Source of the DNA: Microbacterium hibisci
GTDB taxonomy: Bacteria; Actinomycetota; Actinomycetes; Actinomycetales; Microbacteriaceae
Assembly (NCBI RefSeq): GCF_015278255.1
Contig: NZ_JADIJC010000005.1
Coordinates: forward strand, 1 to 64,000
Length of the DNA: 64,000 nt
Direction of reading: 5' to 3'
Both the position numbers and the translations under genes were made by a program. Shown piece by piece: positions 50,060-58,700 of this stretch; positions within the stretch are counted from its first letter, which is position 1; each line of letters begins with the position of its first letter. Under the pieces are notes generated by a model. It saw nothing but the letters and a program-made list of their open reading frames with translations. It was not told the origin of the DNA and did not search any database.

Positions 50060-50074
50060 ACAGCGCCTTTTTTC
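50044..50074 (+). terminator. Rho-independent terminator with T run
   Basis: 11-base arms AAGGCGCTGTC (50044-50054) and GACAGCGCCTT (50059-50069), loop of four, then continuous T to 50073. It is the only classic T-tract terminator in the window and ends the short unit at 49910-50074 before the HNH gene. Confidence 0.9.
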
Positions 50075-50145
50075 GTGCCCCTGCGCTCTTGATCGTCGCA
50101 CGTCGAATACCGAGAAGCCGTCCCGGCCATTCGAGAGGATGATCA

Positions 50146-50643
50146 ATGCGCACTCTGGTGCTGAATGCGGGCTACGAGCCGCTCGCTGTCGTGTCGTTCA
50201 AGCGGGCGCTCGTGCTCGTGATGAACGAGAAGGCCACCGTGGTGGAACACACCGAGACCGATCCGGTGTGGGGCACCAGACGCTCGTATGAACGCCCCGC
50301 CGTGATCATCCTCACGCGCTACGTGCGCGTGCCGGGCGGTCGCCACGTGCCCGTCACCCGACGCGGCGTGCTGCGGCGCGACAACCACCGCTGCGCCTAC
50401 TGCGGCAAGGCGGCGTCGACGATCGACCACGTGCTGCCGCGTTCGCGCGGCGGGGCCGACTCGTGGGAGAATCTCGTCGCGTGCTGCCTGCGCTGCAACA
50501 ACGTCAAGGGCGACCGCACACCCCAGGAGATGAACTGGGAGCTGCGCTTCCTGCCTCGTCCGCCGCGCGGGGGGCAATGGACCGTGCGCGGCACCGAGCG
50601 CACCGACCCGCGGTGGGAGCCGTATCTGGCGCTCGCCGCCTGA
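50146..50643 (+). CDS. HNH endonuclease
   Basis: 165 residues from ATG 50146. N-terminal YxxL-type part (LNAGYEPLAVVSFKRALVLV) and an HNH core with zinc-type CAYCGK and CLRCNN pairs and the His of TIDHVLPRSRGG. A widespread actinobacterial family (McrA/HNH type) of unknown biological task; not linked to a recognisable restriction system here. Confidence 0.88.
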   Translation: MRTLVLNAGYEPLAVVSFKRALVLVMNEKATVVEHTETDPVWGTRRSYERPAVIILTRYVRVPGGRHVPVTRRGVLRRDNHRCAYCGKAASTIDHVLPRSRGGADSWENLVACCLRCNNVKGDRTPQEMNWELRFLPRPPRGGQWTVRGTERTDPRWEPYLALAA

Positions 50644-50784
50644 GTCCGCGCTGCTTGCCGGGGATGTGCGGGCGGACTGCCGGAGTGCGGGCGGTCCACC
50701 TGAGTGCGGTGGCGCGGGCGGGGTCCGCCTGTGCGGGCTACCGCGTGGGCGCGCGTCCGGTGTGCCCCACCTGCGTGCGCCCGC

Positions 50785-51186
50785 TCAGGACAGCGTGAGA
50801 CCCGCGACCTCGAGGGCGAGCAGTGCCGCGGTCACGAAGAGCAGCCCGGTGTAGACGAGATCCTCGAACCAATCGAAGAGCCCCGGTTCGCGCGCGGGCA
50901 TCATCGTCGGGTTGTAGTAGAAGATCGACACGAGGATCACGAGCGCCGCGAAGACGAGCCCGACCCAGGCGGCGAACGGCACGCCCAGTAAGAGCAGCAC
51001 CACGACGACGGCAGCGAGCGCGTAGAGCCACAGCCCCTGCACGAAAGCCCGCATCGAGTCGTAGCGCGACACGCCGGCCCTGGCGGTCGCCCGCCAGAAT
51101 TCGTAGACCAGCGAGAGTGCGAACGCCACGATCAGCACCCAGGCCGAGAGTGATTCGAGCAGGGTCGGGTGAACGGCACCGTCCAT
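50785..51186 (-). CDS. Four-helix membrane protein of unknown function
   Basis: 133 residues from ATG 51186, with GAGGAG seven bases upstream. Four hydrophobic segments (about 13-30, 45-68, 72-90, 103-125). No domain recognised. The 141 bases after the HNH gene up to this stop hold nothing identifiable. Confidence 0.7.
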   Translation of the reverse strand: MDGAVHPTLLESLSAWVLIVAFALSLVYEFWRATARAGVSRYDSMRAFVQGLWLYALAAVVVVLLLLGVPFAAWVGLVFAALVILVSIFYYNPTMMPAREPGLFDWFEDLVYTGLLFVTAALLALEVAGLTLS

Positions 51187-51283
51187 CGGCTGGCTCCTCA
51201 CAGGCGTCGTGGAGCGAGCCCACGGTCGGGCTCACGCTAGCGGTTCGGGTGCCGCCAGCGGAAGACGCGCTCGCCCCCGGCTC

Positions 51284-51811
51284 TCAGGCCTCGTCGAGGA
51301 TGCGCAGCCAGCGAGTGAGGATCGGCTCGAGGGTCGCTGCATCCGTCTTCCCGAGCTCGTCCAGGATGCGGTGCTCGTTCGCGAGGTGCGCGGCGATGGC
51401 GCGATCGATGAGATCGCGCCCCTCCGGCGTGAGCCGGATGAGGCGCTTGCGGGCGTCGGATGCCTCGACCCGGCGCTCGACGAGACCCCGGGCGGCGAGA
51501 CGGTCGACGCGCTTGGTGAGCCCGCCCGTGGTGACGAGGGTGTGATCGGCGAGCTCGCCCGCGGGCCGTTCGAACGGCGCGCCGGCGCGCCGGAGGGTCG
51601 CCAGCACGTCGAACTCGCCCTCGCTCAGGCCGAACCGACCGTAGACCGCGACGAGCCGCTCGGTCAGCTCGAGGGCCACGCGGTGCAGGCGGCCGATGAC
51701 GCCCTGCGGCGACGGATCGAGATCGGGCCGCTCACGACGCCACTCCTCCTGGATCTCGGCGACACGGTCGAGCGGTTCGTGGGGGGAGCGGTCGTCGGCC
51801 ATGGGCTCCAT
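51284..51811 (-). CDS. MarR-family transcriptional regulator
   Basis: 175 residues from ATG 51811 (51802 is an alternative start three codons on). Winged helix: GLSEGEFDVLATLRRAG, then HTLVTTGGLTKRVDRLAARGLVERRV, wing with SDARKRLIRLT. Divergent from an EamA exporter, with two identical-pattern palindromes between them (51813-51852); it probably represses itself and the exporter. Confidence 0.88.
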   Translation of the reverse strand: MEPMADDRSPHEPLDRVAEIQEEWRRERPDLDPSPQGVIGRLHRVALELTERLVAVYGRFGLSEGEFDVLATLRRAGAPFERPAGELADHTLVTTGGLTKRVDRLAARGLVERRVEASDARKRLIRLTPEGRDLIDRAIAAHLANEHRILDELGKTDAATLEPILTRWLRILDEA

Positions 51812-51812
51812 C

Positions 51813-51832
51813 TTATCTTCCCGGTAAGATAA
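51813..51832. promoter_or_regulatory. MarR operator 1
   Basis: TTATCTT-CCCGGT-AAGATAA. Core TATCTT-N6-AAGATA. Overlaps the region just upstream of the MarR start and the -10-like TAAGAT of the exporter. Confidence 0.7.
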
Positions 51833-51834
51833 AG

Positions 51835-51852
51835 TATCTTCCATGGAAGATA
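51835..51852. promoter_or_regulatory. MarR operator 2, spanning the exporter start codon
   Basis: Perfect 18-base palindrome TATCTTCCATGGAAGATA with the same core as operator 1. The centre is 21 bases from that of operator 1 (two helical turns), and the ATG of the EamA gene (51843) lies inside it. Confidence 0.75.
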
Positions 51853-52748
51853 AGCGCTGGATGTGGATCCTCGTGACGGCCATCGCGCCGATCGCCTGGG
51901 GGAGCGGCTACGTCGTCACGCGGAGCCTCCTCCCGGCGGACGCGCCGCTGTGGGGCGGTGTGCTGAGGGCGCTGCCGGCGGGTCTCCTCGTGCTCCTGCT
52001 CGCACGTCGGCTGCCGCACGGCTCGTGGTGGTGGCGGTCGCTCGTGCTCGGCACGCTCAATGTCGGCGGCTTCTTCGTGCTCGTCTACATCGCCGGTCAG
52101 CGGCTGCCGTCGAGCCTCGCGGCGACGCTCATGTCGGCCTCTGCGGCGATGATGCTGCTCTTCGCGTGGCTGCTGCTGCGCCGTCGTCCGCGACTGGCCT
52201 CGGCGGTCGGCGCCACTGTCGGGCTTGTGGGGGTCGGGGTCATGCTCGGCTTCGAGGCCGAAGGCGCGGATCCCTGGGGCGTCGCGGCCTCGCTCGGGGC
52301 GATGCTCGCCTCGTCGCTCGGCTTCGTGCTCACATCGCGGTGGGGTGCAGACGTGCCGGCGCTGCCCATGACCGCGTGGCAGCTCATCGGCGGCTCGGTC
52401 GTGCTGCTCCCCGTCGCGGTGATCGTGGAAGGCCCGCCACCGGCACTCACCGTTTCGTCGGCCGCGGGGTTCGCCTATCTCACCCTGATCGCCACCGCGC
52501 TGGCGTATGTGGCCTGGTTCTCGGGGCTGCGGCACCTGGCCCCGGGGGTGGTCGGTGTGGTCGGCCTGCTGAATCCGGTGACGGGCGTGGTGCTGGGCGT
52601 CGCCGTGGCGGGCGAGGCGTTCGGGGCGCCGCAGGTCGTGGGTGTGGGGCTCGTGCTCGCGGGGATCGTGCTGGGGGCGGTGACCCCGGCGCGGCAGCGC
52701 GAACGGCAGCCACGGGTGGCGGTGGCGGTCGCGCATTCTCGAACATAA
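51843..52748 (+). CDS. EamA/DMT-family transporter controlled by MarR
   Basis: 301 residues; ten hydrophobic segments in two EamA repeats (start PIAWGSGYVVTRSLLPADAP, second repeat MTAWQLIGGSVVLLPVAV). Exporter of unknown substrate. ATG 51843 is only about six bases after the expected transcription start. A drug or metabolite sensed by MarR may be what it exports. Confidence 0.87.
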   Translation: MEDKRWMWILVTAIAPIAWGSGYVVTRSLLPADAPLWGGVLRALPAGLLVLLLARRLPHGSWWWRSLVLGTLNVGGFFVLVYIAGQRLPSSLAATLMSASAAMMLLFAWLLLRRRPRLASAVGATVGLVGVGVMLGFEAEGADPWGVAASLGAMLASSLGFVLTSRWGADVPALPMTAWQLIGGSVVLLPVAVIVEGPPPALTVSSAAGFAYLTLIATALAYVAWFSGLRHLAPGVVGVVGLLNPVTGVVLGVAVAGEAFGAPQVVGVGLVLAGIVLGAVTPARQRERQPRVAVAVAHSRT

Positions 52749-52791
52749 CTGTCGGAAGTCCGGGTTACCCTCATTCCCAGCGATTGAATCA

Positions 52792-52809
52792 CTAGAACAT
52801 CTGTTCTAG
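52792..52809 (+). promoter_or_regulatory. SOS (LexA) box of the imuA-imuB-dnaE2 cassette
   Basis: CTAGAACATCTGTTCTAG, a perfect palindrome with the GAAC-N4-GTTC core of the actinobacterial SOS box, ten bases before the imuA ATG. LexA repression and DNA-damage induction are expected. Confidence 0.9.
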
Positions 52810-52812
52810 CAT
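52807..52812 (+). promoter_or_regulatory. -10 element for leaderless imuA
   Basis: TAGCAT with six bases to ATG 52819; TTGAAT at 52783-52788 is a possible -35 (spacing 18). It overlaps the right end of the SOS box. Confidence 0.5.
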
Positions 52813-52818
52813 GTGGGA

Positions 52819-53691
52819 ATGAGGGCGAGCGTGCAGCTCACGGCACAGCACGTGCATGAGGTCGACGGGCAGGATCCGACGGGTCCCGAGCCTGCCGTCA
52901 TCACGGCGGTCGGTGAGGGGGCCGGAACCACCCACACCGTCGCCCGCCTCCGTGCCCAGCTCGAACGCGTGCAGGGCCACCGGCTCGATGCGCCGGTGTT
53001 GCCCGTGCACCCCGCGCTGGCGTCGCTGCTGCCCGGCGGCGGACTCCGCCCCGGCGCGGCATACTCCCTGCCGCGATCGACGTCGGTGCTGCTGGCACTG
53101 CTCGCCCAGCCCTCGCAGTCGGGGTCATGGTGCGGAGTGATCGGCATGCCGCGGCTCGGCGCCGAGGCGGCTGAACGGCTCGGGGTCGATCTGTCGCGGC
53201 TCGTGCTGATCCCCGACCCCGGGGCGCGCTGGCTGGCGGTGACCTCCACCGTCGCCGAGGTGCTGCCGGTGGTCGCGGTGCGGCCGGCGGGGCGGGCCGC
53301 CGACGGCGAGATCGCCCGTCTGGCGGCACGCCTGCGCGATCGCGGTGCGGTGCTCCTGGTGCAGGGGCCGTGGCCTCAGGCCGAGGCGGTGCTCGAGGTG
53401 GGCGAGCCGGCGTGGGAGGGGGTAGGCCGCGGGCACGGATATCTCTCGGGGCGCGAGGTGACGATCACGGCGTCGAGCCGGCGGTGGCCGCGGTCGCGGC
53501 GGACGCGCGTGATGCTGCCGGATGCCGCGGGCCACATCTCGGTCGCCCCCGAGCGCATGCGCCGTGTCGAGGCGGTGCCTCAGTCCGGCGAGACCTTCCG
53601 GTCCGATGCCTCGTACTCCGACCGTGCTCCGGACCGGGTTTCGGTGCCGGAGCGGATCGCGCTGCCCGATCGGATGAGGCGGGTGGGGTGA
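52819..53691 (+). CDS. imuA: ImuA-like SOS mutagenesis accessory protein
   Basis: 290 residues from ATG 52819. RecA-like weak similarity: SLLPGGGLRPGAAYSL replaces the Walker A region (GGGLRPG) without the lysine. These proteins work with ImuB and DnaE2 as the mutasome. C-terminal 40 residues are Arg/Pro/Ser-rich. Two bases separate it from imuB. Confidence 0.85.
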   Translation: MRASVQLTAQHVHEVDGQDPTGPEPAVITAVGEGAGTTHTVARLRAQLERVQGHRLDAPVLPVHPALASLLPGGGLRPGAAYSLPRSTSVLLALLAQPSQSGSWCGVIGMPRLGAEAAERLGVDLSRLVLIPDPGARWLAVTSTVAEVLPVVAVRPAGRAADGEIARLAARLRDRGAVLLVQGPWPQAEAVLEVGEPAWEGVGRGHGYLSGREVTITASSRRWPRSRRTRVMLPDAAGHISVAPERMRRVEAVPQSGETFRSDASYSDRAPDRVSVPERIALPDRMRRVG

Positions 53692-53692
53692 C

Positions 53693-55600
53693 ATGATGCC
53701 CGGGACGCCCGTCCGGAGCCTCGTGCTGTGGTTCCCCGACTGGCCGGTCACGGCGCTCGAGCGCGGTGCGGCCGCCCCGGAGCGGTCGGGCGCTGCGGTC
53801 GGGGAGCGGCCGGGCGCAGCGGTCGGGGGCGAGCGGCCGGGCGTTGCGGTCGGGAGTGAGAGGCCGGGGTCGGAGCCCGCTTCCGCACCCGCCTTCGGGC
53901 AGGGTTCCCGCTCGGTGCCGACCGCCGGCTCGGTGCCGACCGCCGGCTCAGCGCCGACCGCCGGCTCAGCGCCGACCACCGGCTCGGCCTTCGGGCAGGG
54001 TTCCCGCTCGGTGCCGACCGCCGGCTCGGCGCCGGTCACCGGCTCGGGGCGGCGGCATCCGATCGCCGTCGTGGAGCGCAATCTCGTCGTCGCGTGCTCG
54101 GCCTCGGCGCGAGCCGACGGGGTGCGGCGGGGGCAGCGCCGGCGCGACGCGCAGGCGCGATGCCCCGGGCTGACGATCGTCGACGCGGATGCCGCACGCG
54201 ATCACCGCGCGTTCGCTCCGGTCGTGTCGCTCATCGAGGAGCGGGCTCCGGGGGTGCAGCTGGTGCGGCCGGGGCTGTGCGCGCTCCGCGCCCGCGGACC
54301 GGCGCGGTACTACGGCGGCGAGACCGAGGCAGCCCGCATGCTGATCGACGCCCTGCGCGAGGCGGGCCTCGAGGGGGTCAGGGCGGGGATCGCCGACGGT
54401 CCGTTCACCGCGGAGCAGGCGGCGCGCGGCGGCACGAGCGCCGACGACCCGGTGTTCGTCGTGCCCGCCGGGGGCGCCGCCGGCTTCCTCGCGCCGCTGT
54501 CGGTCGCCGTGCTCGAGGCCGCGGCGACCCTGGGTGGCGGGGCCGCCGACGCGAAAGAGGCGACCGACCTCGTGGGACTGCTCGCACGGCTCGGGGTGCA
54601 GACCCTCGGCGGGTTCGCTCAGATGGAGCCCGATCGTGTGCGGGAGCGGTTCGGCGACCGGGGCCTACGGCTGCATGCCCTCGCGGCAGGTCGCGACTCG
54701 CGGCCGGTGCAGCCGCGCACGCCCCCGCCCGAGCTGCAGCGCGAGGTCGCCTTCGAGCCGCCGCTCGAGATCGCCGACCAGGTCGCATTCGCGATGCGCG
54801 TCACGGCCGACGACTTCGTCGCGGGACTGGGGGCGGTCGACCTGGTGTGCACCGAGCTGCGGGTCGAGCTCGTGGGCGACCGCGGCGAGCGCAGTGAGCG
54901 GGTGTGGCTGCACCCCGGTTCGTTCGACGCCGCAGCGGTCGTCGACCGCGTGCGGTGGCAGCTCGCCGAAGAGGTCGGTGCGGGCGACGCCACCGGGGGA
55001 GGGCTGCGCAGCGGGGTGACCCTGGTGCGGATCTCACCCGAGGCCGTGGACGAGGCAGCCCATCACGCGCCGGCGCTCTTCGGCGGCGGCCCGGAGGAGC
55101 GGGTGCACCACGCCCTGTCGCGCGTGCAGGCGATGCTCGGGCATCGCGGCGTGCTCACGCCCGCCATCGGCGGCGGCAGATGGCTGGCCGAGCGCCAGGT
55201 ACTCGTGCCCTGGGGAGACAAGGACGCCCGCGACCGGACGGCGAACGGCGCCGGCGGCCTGGCGGCGCAGCGCGCACGGCCGTGGCCGGGAAGCCTTCCC
55301 GATCCGCTGCCGGCGACGGTGTTCGCCGATCCGGTGCCGGTCGATGTGCGGGCGCTCGGCGGCGAGCTGGTCGACGTCGACGAGCGGGGCAACGTCTCGG
55401 CCGTGCCCGCCTTCTTCGCCGAGAGCGGGCGCCGGCGGGCGATCGAGGCGTGGGCGGGGCCGTGGCCGGTGGTGGAGCGGGGATGGGATGCCGTGCGCGC
55501 GCGTCGTGCGCACCGGTTCCAGGTGGTCGACGCCGACGGCGGCGCGTGGCTGCTGGTGTGCGACGGCGACGTCTGGACAGCGGAGGCCACCTATGACTGA
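53693..55600 (+). CDS. imuB: ImuB, Y-family polymerase-like protein with a large low-complexity insertion
   Basis: 635 residues, longer than usual (about 520). The Y-family core is broken after the first strand (RSLVLWFPDWPVTALERG) by about 95 residues of Pro/Gly/Ala/Ser repeats (about 25-118), then resumes at HPIAVVERNLVVACSASARADGV. Insert DNA has four 18-base units at 53914-53985 and a 41-base direct repeat (53891-53931 and 53987-54027). ImuB proteins lack the catalytic carboxylates and link DnaE2 to the beta clamp. Essential to DnaE2-dependent mutagenesis. Confidence 0.88.
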   Translation: MMPGTPVRSLVLWFPDWPVTALERGAAAPERSGAAVGERPGAAVGGERPGVAVGSERPGSEPASAPAFGQGSRSVPTAGSVPTAGSAPTAGSAPTTGSAFGQGSRSVPTAGSAPVTGSGRRHPIAVVERNLVVACSASARADGVRRGQRRRDAQARCPGLTIVDADAARDHRAFAPVVSLIEERAPGVQLVRPGLCALRARGPARYYGGETEAARMLIDALREAGLEGVRAGIADGPFTAEQAARGGTSADDPVFVVPAGGAAGFLAPLSVAVLEAAATLGGGAADAKEATDLVGLLARLGVQTLGGFAQMEPDRVRERFGDRGLRLHALAAGRDSRPVQPRTPPPELQREVAFEPPLEIADQVAFAMRVTADDFVAGLGAVDLVCTELRVELVGDRGERSERVWLHPGSFDAAAVVDRVRWQLAEEVGAGDATGGGLRSGVTLVRISPEAVDEAAHHAPALFGGGPEERVHHALSRVQAMLGHRGVLTPAIGGGRWLAERQVLVPWGDKDARDRTANGAGGLAAQRARPWPGSLPDPLPATVFADPVPVDVRALGGELVDVDERGNVSAVPAFFAESGRRRAIEAWAGPWPVVERGWDAVRARRAHRFQVVDADGGAWLLVCDGDVWTAEATYD

Positions 55601-55603
55601 CCA

Positions 55604-55705
55604 CCGGTCGTTGAGCGAGCGAGGAACGAGCGAGACGAAACGCCCCGGACAGACGAGCGACGTCGGAGTGTCGCGTTTCGTCTCGCAAGCTCGCTCAACG
55701 ACCGG
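55604..55705. repeat. REP-like 102-bp palindromic element between imuB and dnaE2
   Basis: Outer arms 55604-55620 and 55689-55705 (17 bases, perfect) and inner arms CGAGACGAAACG (55631-55642) and CGTTTCGTCTCG (55674-55685). A 37-base part of it recurs within dnaE2 (58314-58350). It fills almost all of the 123-base spacer between the two genes, so the transcript must pass through it. Confidence 0.85.
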
Positions 55706-55723
55706 AACCGAGGGCGGTCGCTG

Positions 55724-58700
55724 ATGGGGTTCAACAACCCGGGCGTTCCGTGGTCCGAGATGGAGCGCGTGCTGAGCGGCCGGCGCCGTCCCGAGTCGGC
55801 ACCCGTCGGCGCCGACGGCGGCGACAGCCCGGCGTGGTCGCGCAAACGTGGGCCGTACGTCGCACCCTCGATTCCTCGCCCCGCCGAGGCGATCCCGTAC
55901 GCCGAGCTGCACGCGCACTCGTCGTACTCGTTCCTCGACGGCGCCTCGTCCCCGGAGGAGCTCGTCGAAGAGGCCGAGCGCCTGGGACTGCACGCCCTGG
56001 CGATCACCGACCACGACGGCTTCTACGGCATCGTCCGATTCGCCGAGGCGGCAGAGGCGCTGCAGCTGCGCACGGTCTTCGGCGCCGAGCTGTCGCTCGA
56101 GCTTCCGAAGCCGCAGAACGGCGAAGCCGATCCGGTCGGTGCACACCTGCTCGTGCTCGCCCGCGGCGAGGAGGGGTATCACCGGTTGGCCGGCGCGATC
56201 ACGCACGCGCAGCTGCAGGGGGCGGAGAAGGGACGCCCGGTCTACGACCTCGACGAGCTCGCAGCGCAGGCCGCAGGGGAGTGGGCGGTGCTCACCGGGT
56301 GCCGCAAGGGCGCCGTGCGCCGCGCGCTCGCCTCGGCGCCGGGCACCGCGGGAGCCGATGCCGCCGCCCGCGAGCTCGACCGTCTCGTGACGCTGTTCGG
56401 ACGCGACGCCGTGCACGTCGAGCTCATCGATCACGGCAACCCGCTCGACACCCGCGACAACGACGTGCTGGCCGGGCTCGCGCGGGAGCGCGGCCTGCCG
56501 CTCCTCGCGACGAACAACGTGCACTACGCCGTCCCGCAGCGGCAGCTGCTCGCCGCGGCGGTGGCGGCGGTGCGGGCCAACCGCGGGCTCGACGAGCTCG
56601 ACGGCTGGCTGCCCGCGCATGCCGGCGCGCACCTGCGCTCGGGCGCCGAGATGGCGGAGCGGTTCGTGCGGTTCCCGGATGCCGTCGCCCGCACCGTGAC
56701 CCTCGCCGACGAGCTCGCCTTCCCGCTGCGCAGGGCGAAGCCGGCCCTGCCGAAGCAGAAGGTGCCCGAGGGGCACACGCCCATGTCGTGGCTGCGGCAC
56801 CTGGTGTGGGAGGCGGTGCCGCGCAAGTACCCCGACCTCTCGGAGGCGAACCGGGCGCGCATCGAGAAAGAGCTCGCGGTCATCGAGCTGAAGGACTTCC
56901 CGGGATACTTCCTCATCGTCCACGGCATCGTGCAAGAGGCCCGGCGCCGCGGCATCCTGTGCCAGGGCCGCGGGTCCGCGGCCAACAGTGCGATCTGCTA
57001 CCTGCTCGACATCACGGCCGTCGACGCGATCGGCTACGACCTGCCGTTCGAACGGTTCCTGTCGAGCCTGCGCGAAGAGGAGCCCGACATCGACGTCGAC
57101 TTCGACTCCGACCGCCGCGAAGAGATCATCCAGTGGGTCTACCGGGAGTACGGGCGCGATCGCGCGGCGCAGGTCGCGAACGTCATCCAGTACCGGCCGA
57201 AGAACGCCGTGCGCGACATGGCCAAGGCGCTGGGACATTCGCCCGGGCAGCAGGACGCCTGGTCGAAGCAGATCGAGGGCTGGGGGGCGCTCCTCGAGAC
57301 CGGCGCGGGCCATGACATCCCCGATCAGGTCCTGGAGTTCGCGGGCGAGCTGCTCAAGGCACCCCGGCATCTCGGCATCCACTCCGGCGGCATGGTGCTC
57401 ACCGACCGGCCGGTGGGGGAGGTCGTGCCGATCGAGCACGCGCGGATGGAGAACCGCACGGTGATCCAGTGGGACAAGGACGACGCCGCCTGGATGGGGC
57501 TGGTGAAGTTCGACCTGCTGGGCCTCGGAATGCTCGCCGCCCTGCAGTACTGCTTCGACATGATCCGCGCCTCGACGGGGGAGCAGTGGGAGCTGTCGAC
57601 GATCCCGAAGGAGGAGAAGGCGGTCTACGACATGCTGTGCCGGGCGGACTCGATCGGGGTGTTCCAGGTCGAGTCTCGCGCGCAGATGGGCCTTCTCCCG
57701 CGCCTGCAGCCGCGGCGGTTCTACGACCTCGTGATCGAGATCGCGCTCATCCGTCCGGGGCCGATCCAGGGCGGCGCCGTGCACCCGTTCGTCAAGCGCA
57801 AGCTGGGGCAGGAGGAGATCACCTACGCCCATCCCAAGCTCCAGCCGGTGCTCGAGCGCACGCTCGGCGTGCCGGTGTTCCAGGAGCAGCTCATGCAGAT
57901 GGGCATGGCGGTCGGCGGGCTCACCGGCGAGGACGCCGATCTGCTCCGGCGGGCGATGGGCTCCAAGCGCGGGATCGAGCGCATCGATTCGCTCAAGGAG
58001 AAGCTGTACGCCGGCATGGCCGCGAACGACCTGGTGGGGGAGGAGGCCGACGCGATCTACGCCAAGATCCAGGCGTTCGCGAACTTCGGGTTCGCCGAGT
58101 CGCACTCGCTGTCGTTCGGGCTGCTGGTCTATGCGAGCTCGTGGATCAAGCTGCACTACCCGGCGGCGTTCCTGGCCGGCCTGCTGCGCGCCCAGCCCAT
58201 GGGCTTCTACTCACCCGCCACCCTGGTGAGCGACGCACGCCATCACGGCGTCGAGGTGCGCCGCCCCGACCTGCACCTGTCCGGAGTCGAGGCCGTGCTC
58301 GAACCTTCCTCCGGGTCGTTGAGCGAGCGAGGAACGAGCGAGACGAAACGCTCCGAACCCGGAGCAGAATCCTCATCGTGGCCGACCGGCCTGGACTCCT
58401 GCCTCGAGAGGAACCAGCCGCCGGTGGGGCTCTTCGACCTCGACGCCCCGGACGAGTCTGCGGCGCATCGTCGCGACGGACGATTCGCGGTGCGGCTCGG
58501 ACTCGCGGGCGTCAAGGGGATCGGCGCGACGGTCGCCGAGCGCCTGGTCGCCGCGCGCGAGGAAGGCGGCCCGTTCCGCGACCTCCGCGACGTGGTGCGG
58601 CGCACGAGCATCACGGCCGCGCAGGTCGAGGCGCTCGCCACGGCGGGCGCTTTCGAGTGCCTCGGACTCAGCCGCCGCGAGGCGATCTGGCTCGCCGGGT

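Larger units (their letters stand above)
52768..52825. promoter_or_regulatory. Outer inverted repeat around the SOS box
   Basis: CCCTCATTCCCA (52768-52779) and TGGGAATGAGGG (52814-52825) are perfect 12-base arms that enclose the LexA palindrome; the imuA ATG lies in the right arm. Confidence 0.7.

Noticed and set aside
55034..58156. A 1040-codon open frame on the minus strand opposite imuB and dnaE2
   Set aside because: High-GC codon bias produces long antisense frames; the translation is Arg/His-rich without a domain and the opposite strand encodes two recognised proteins.
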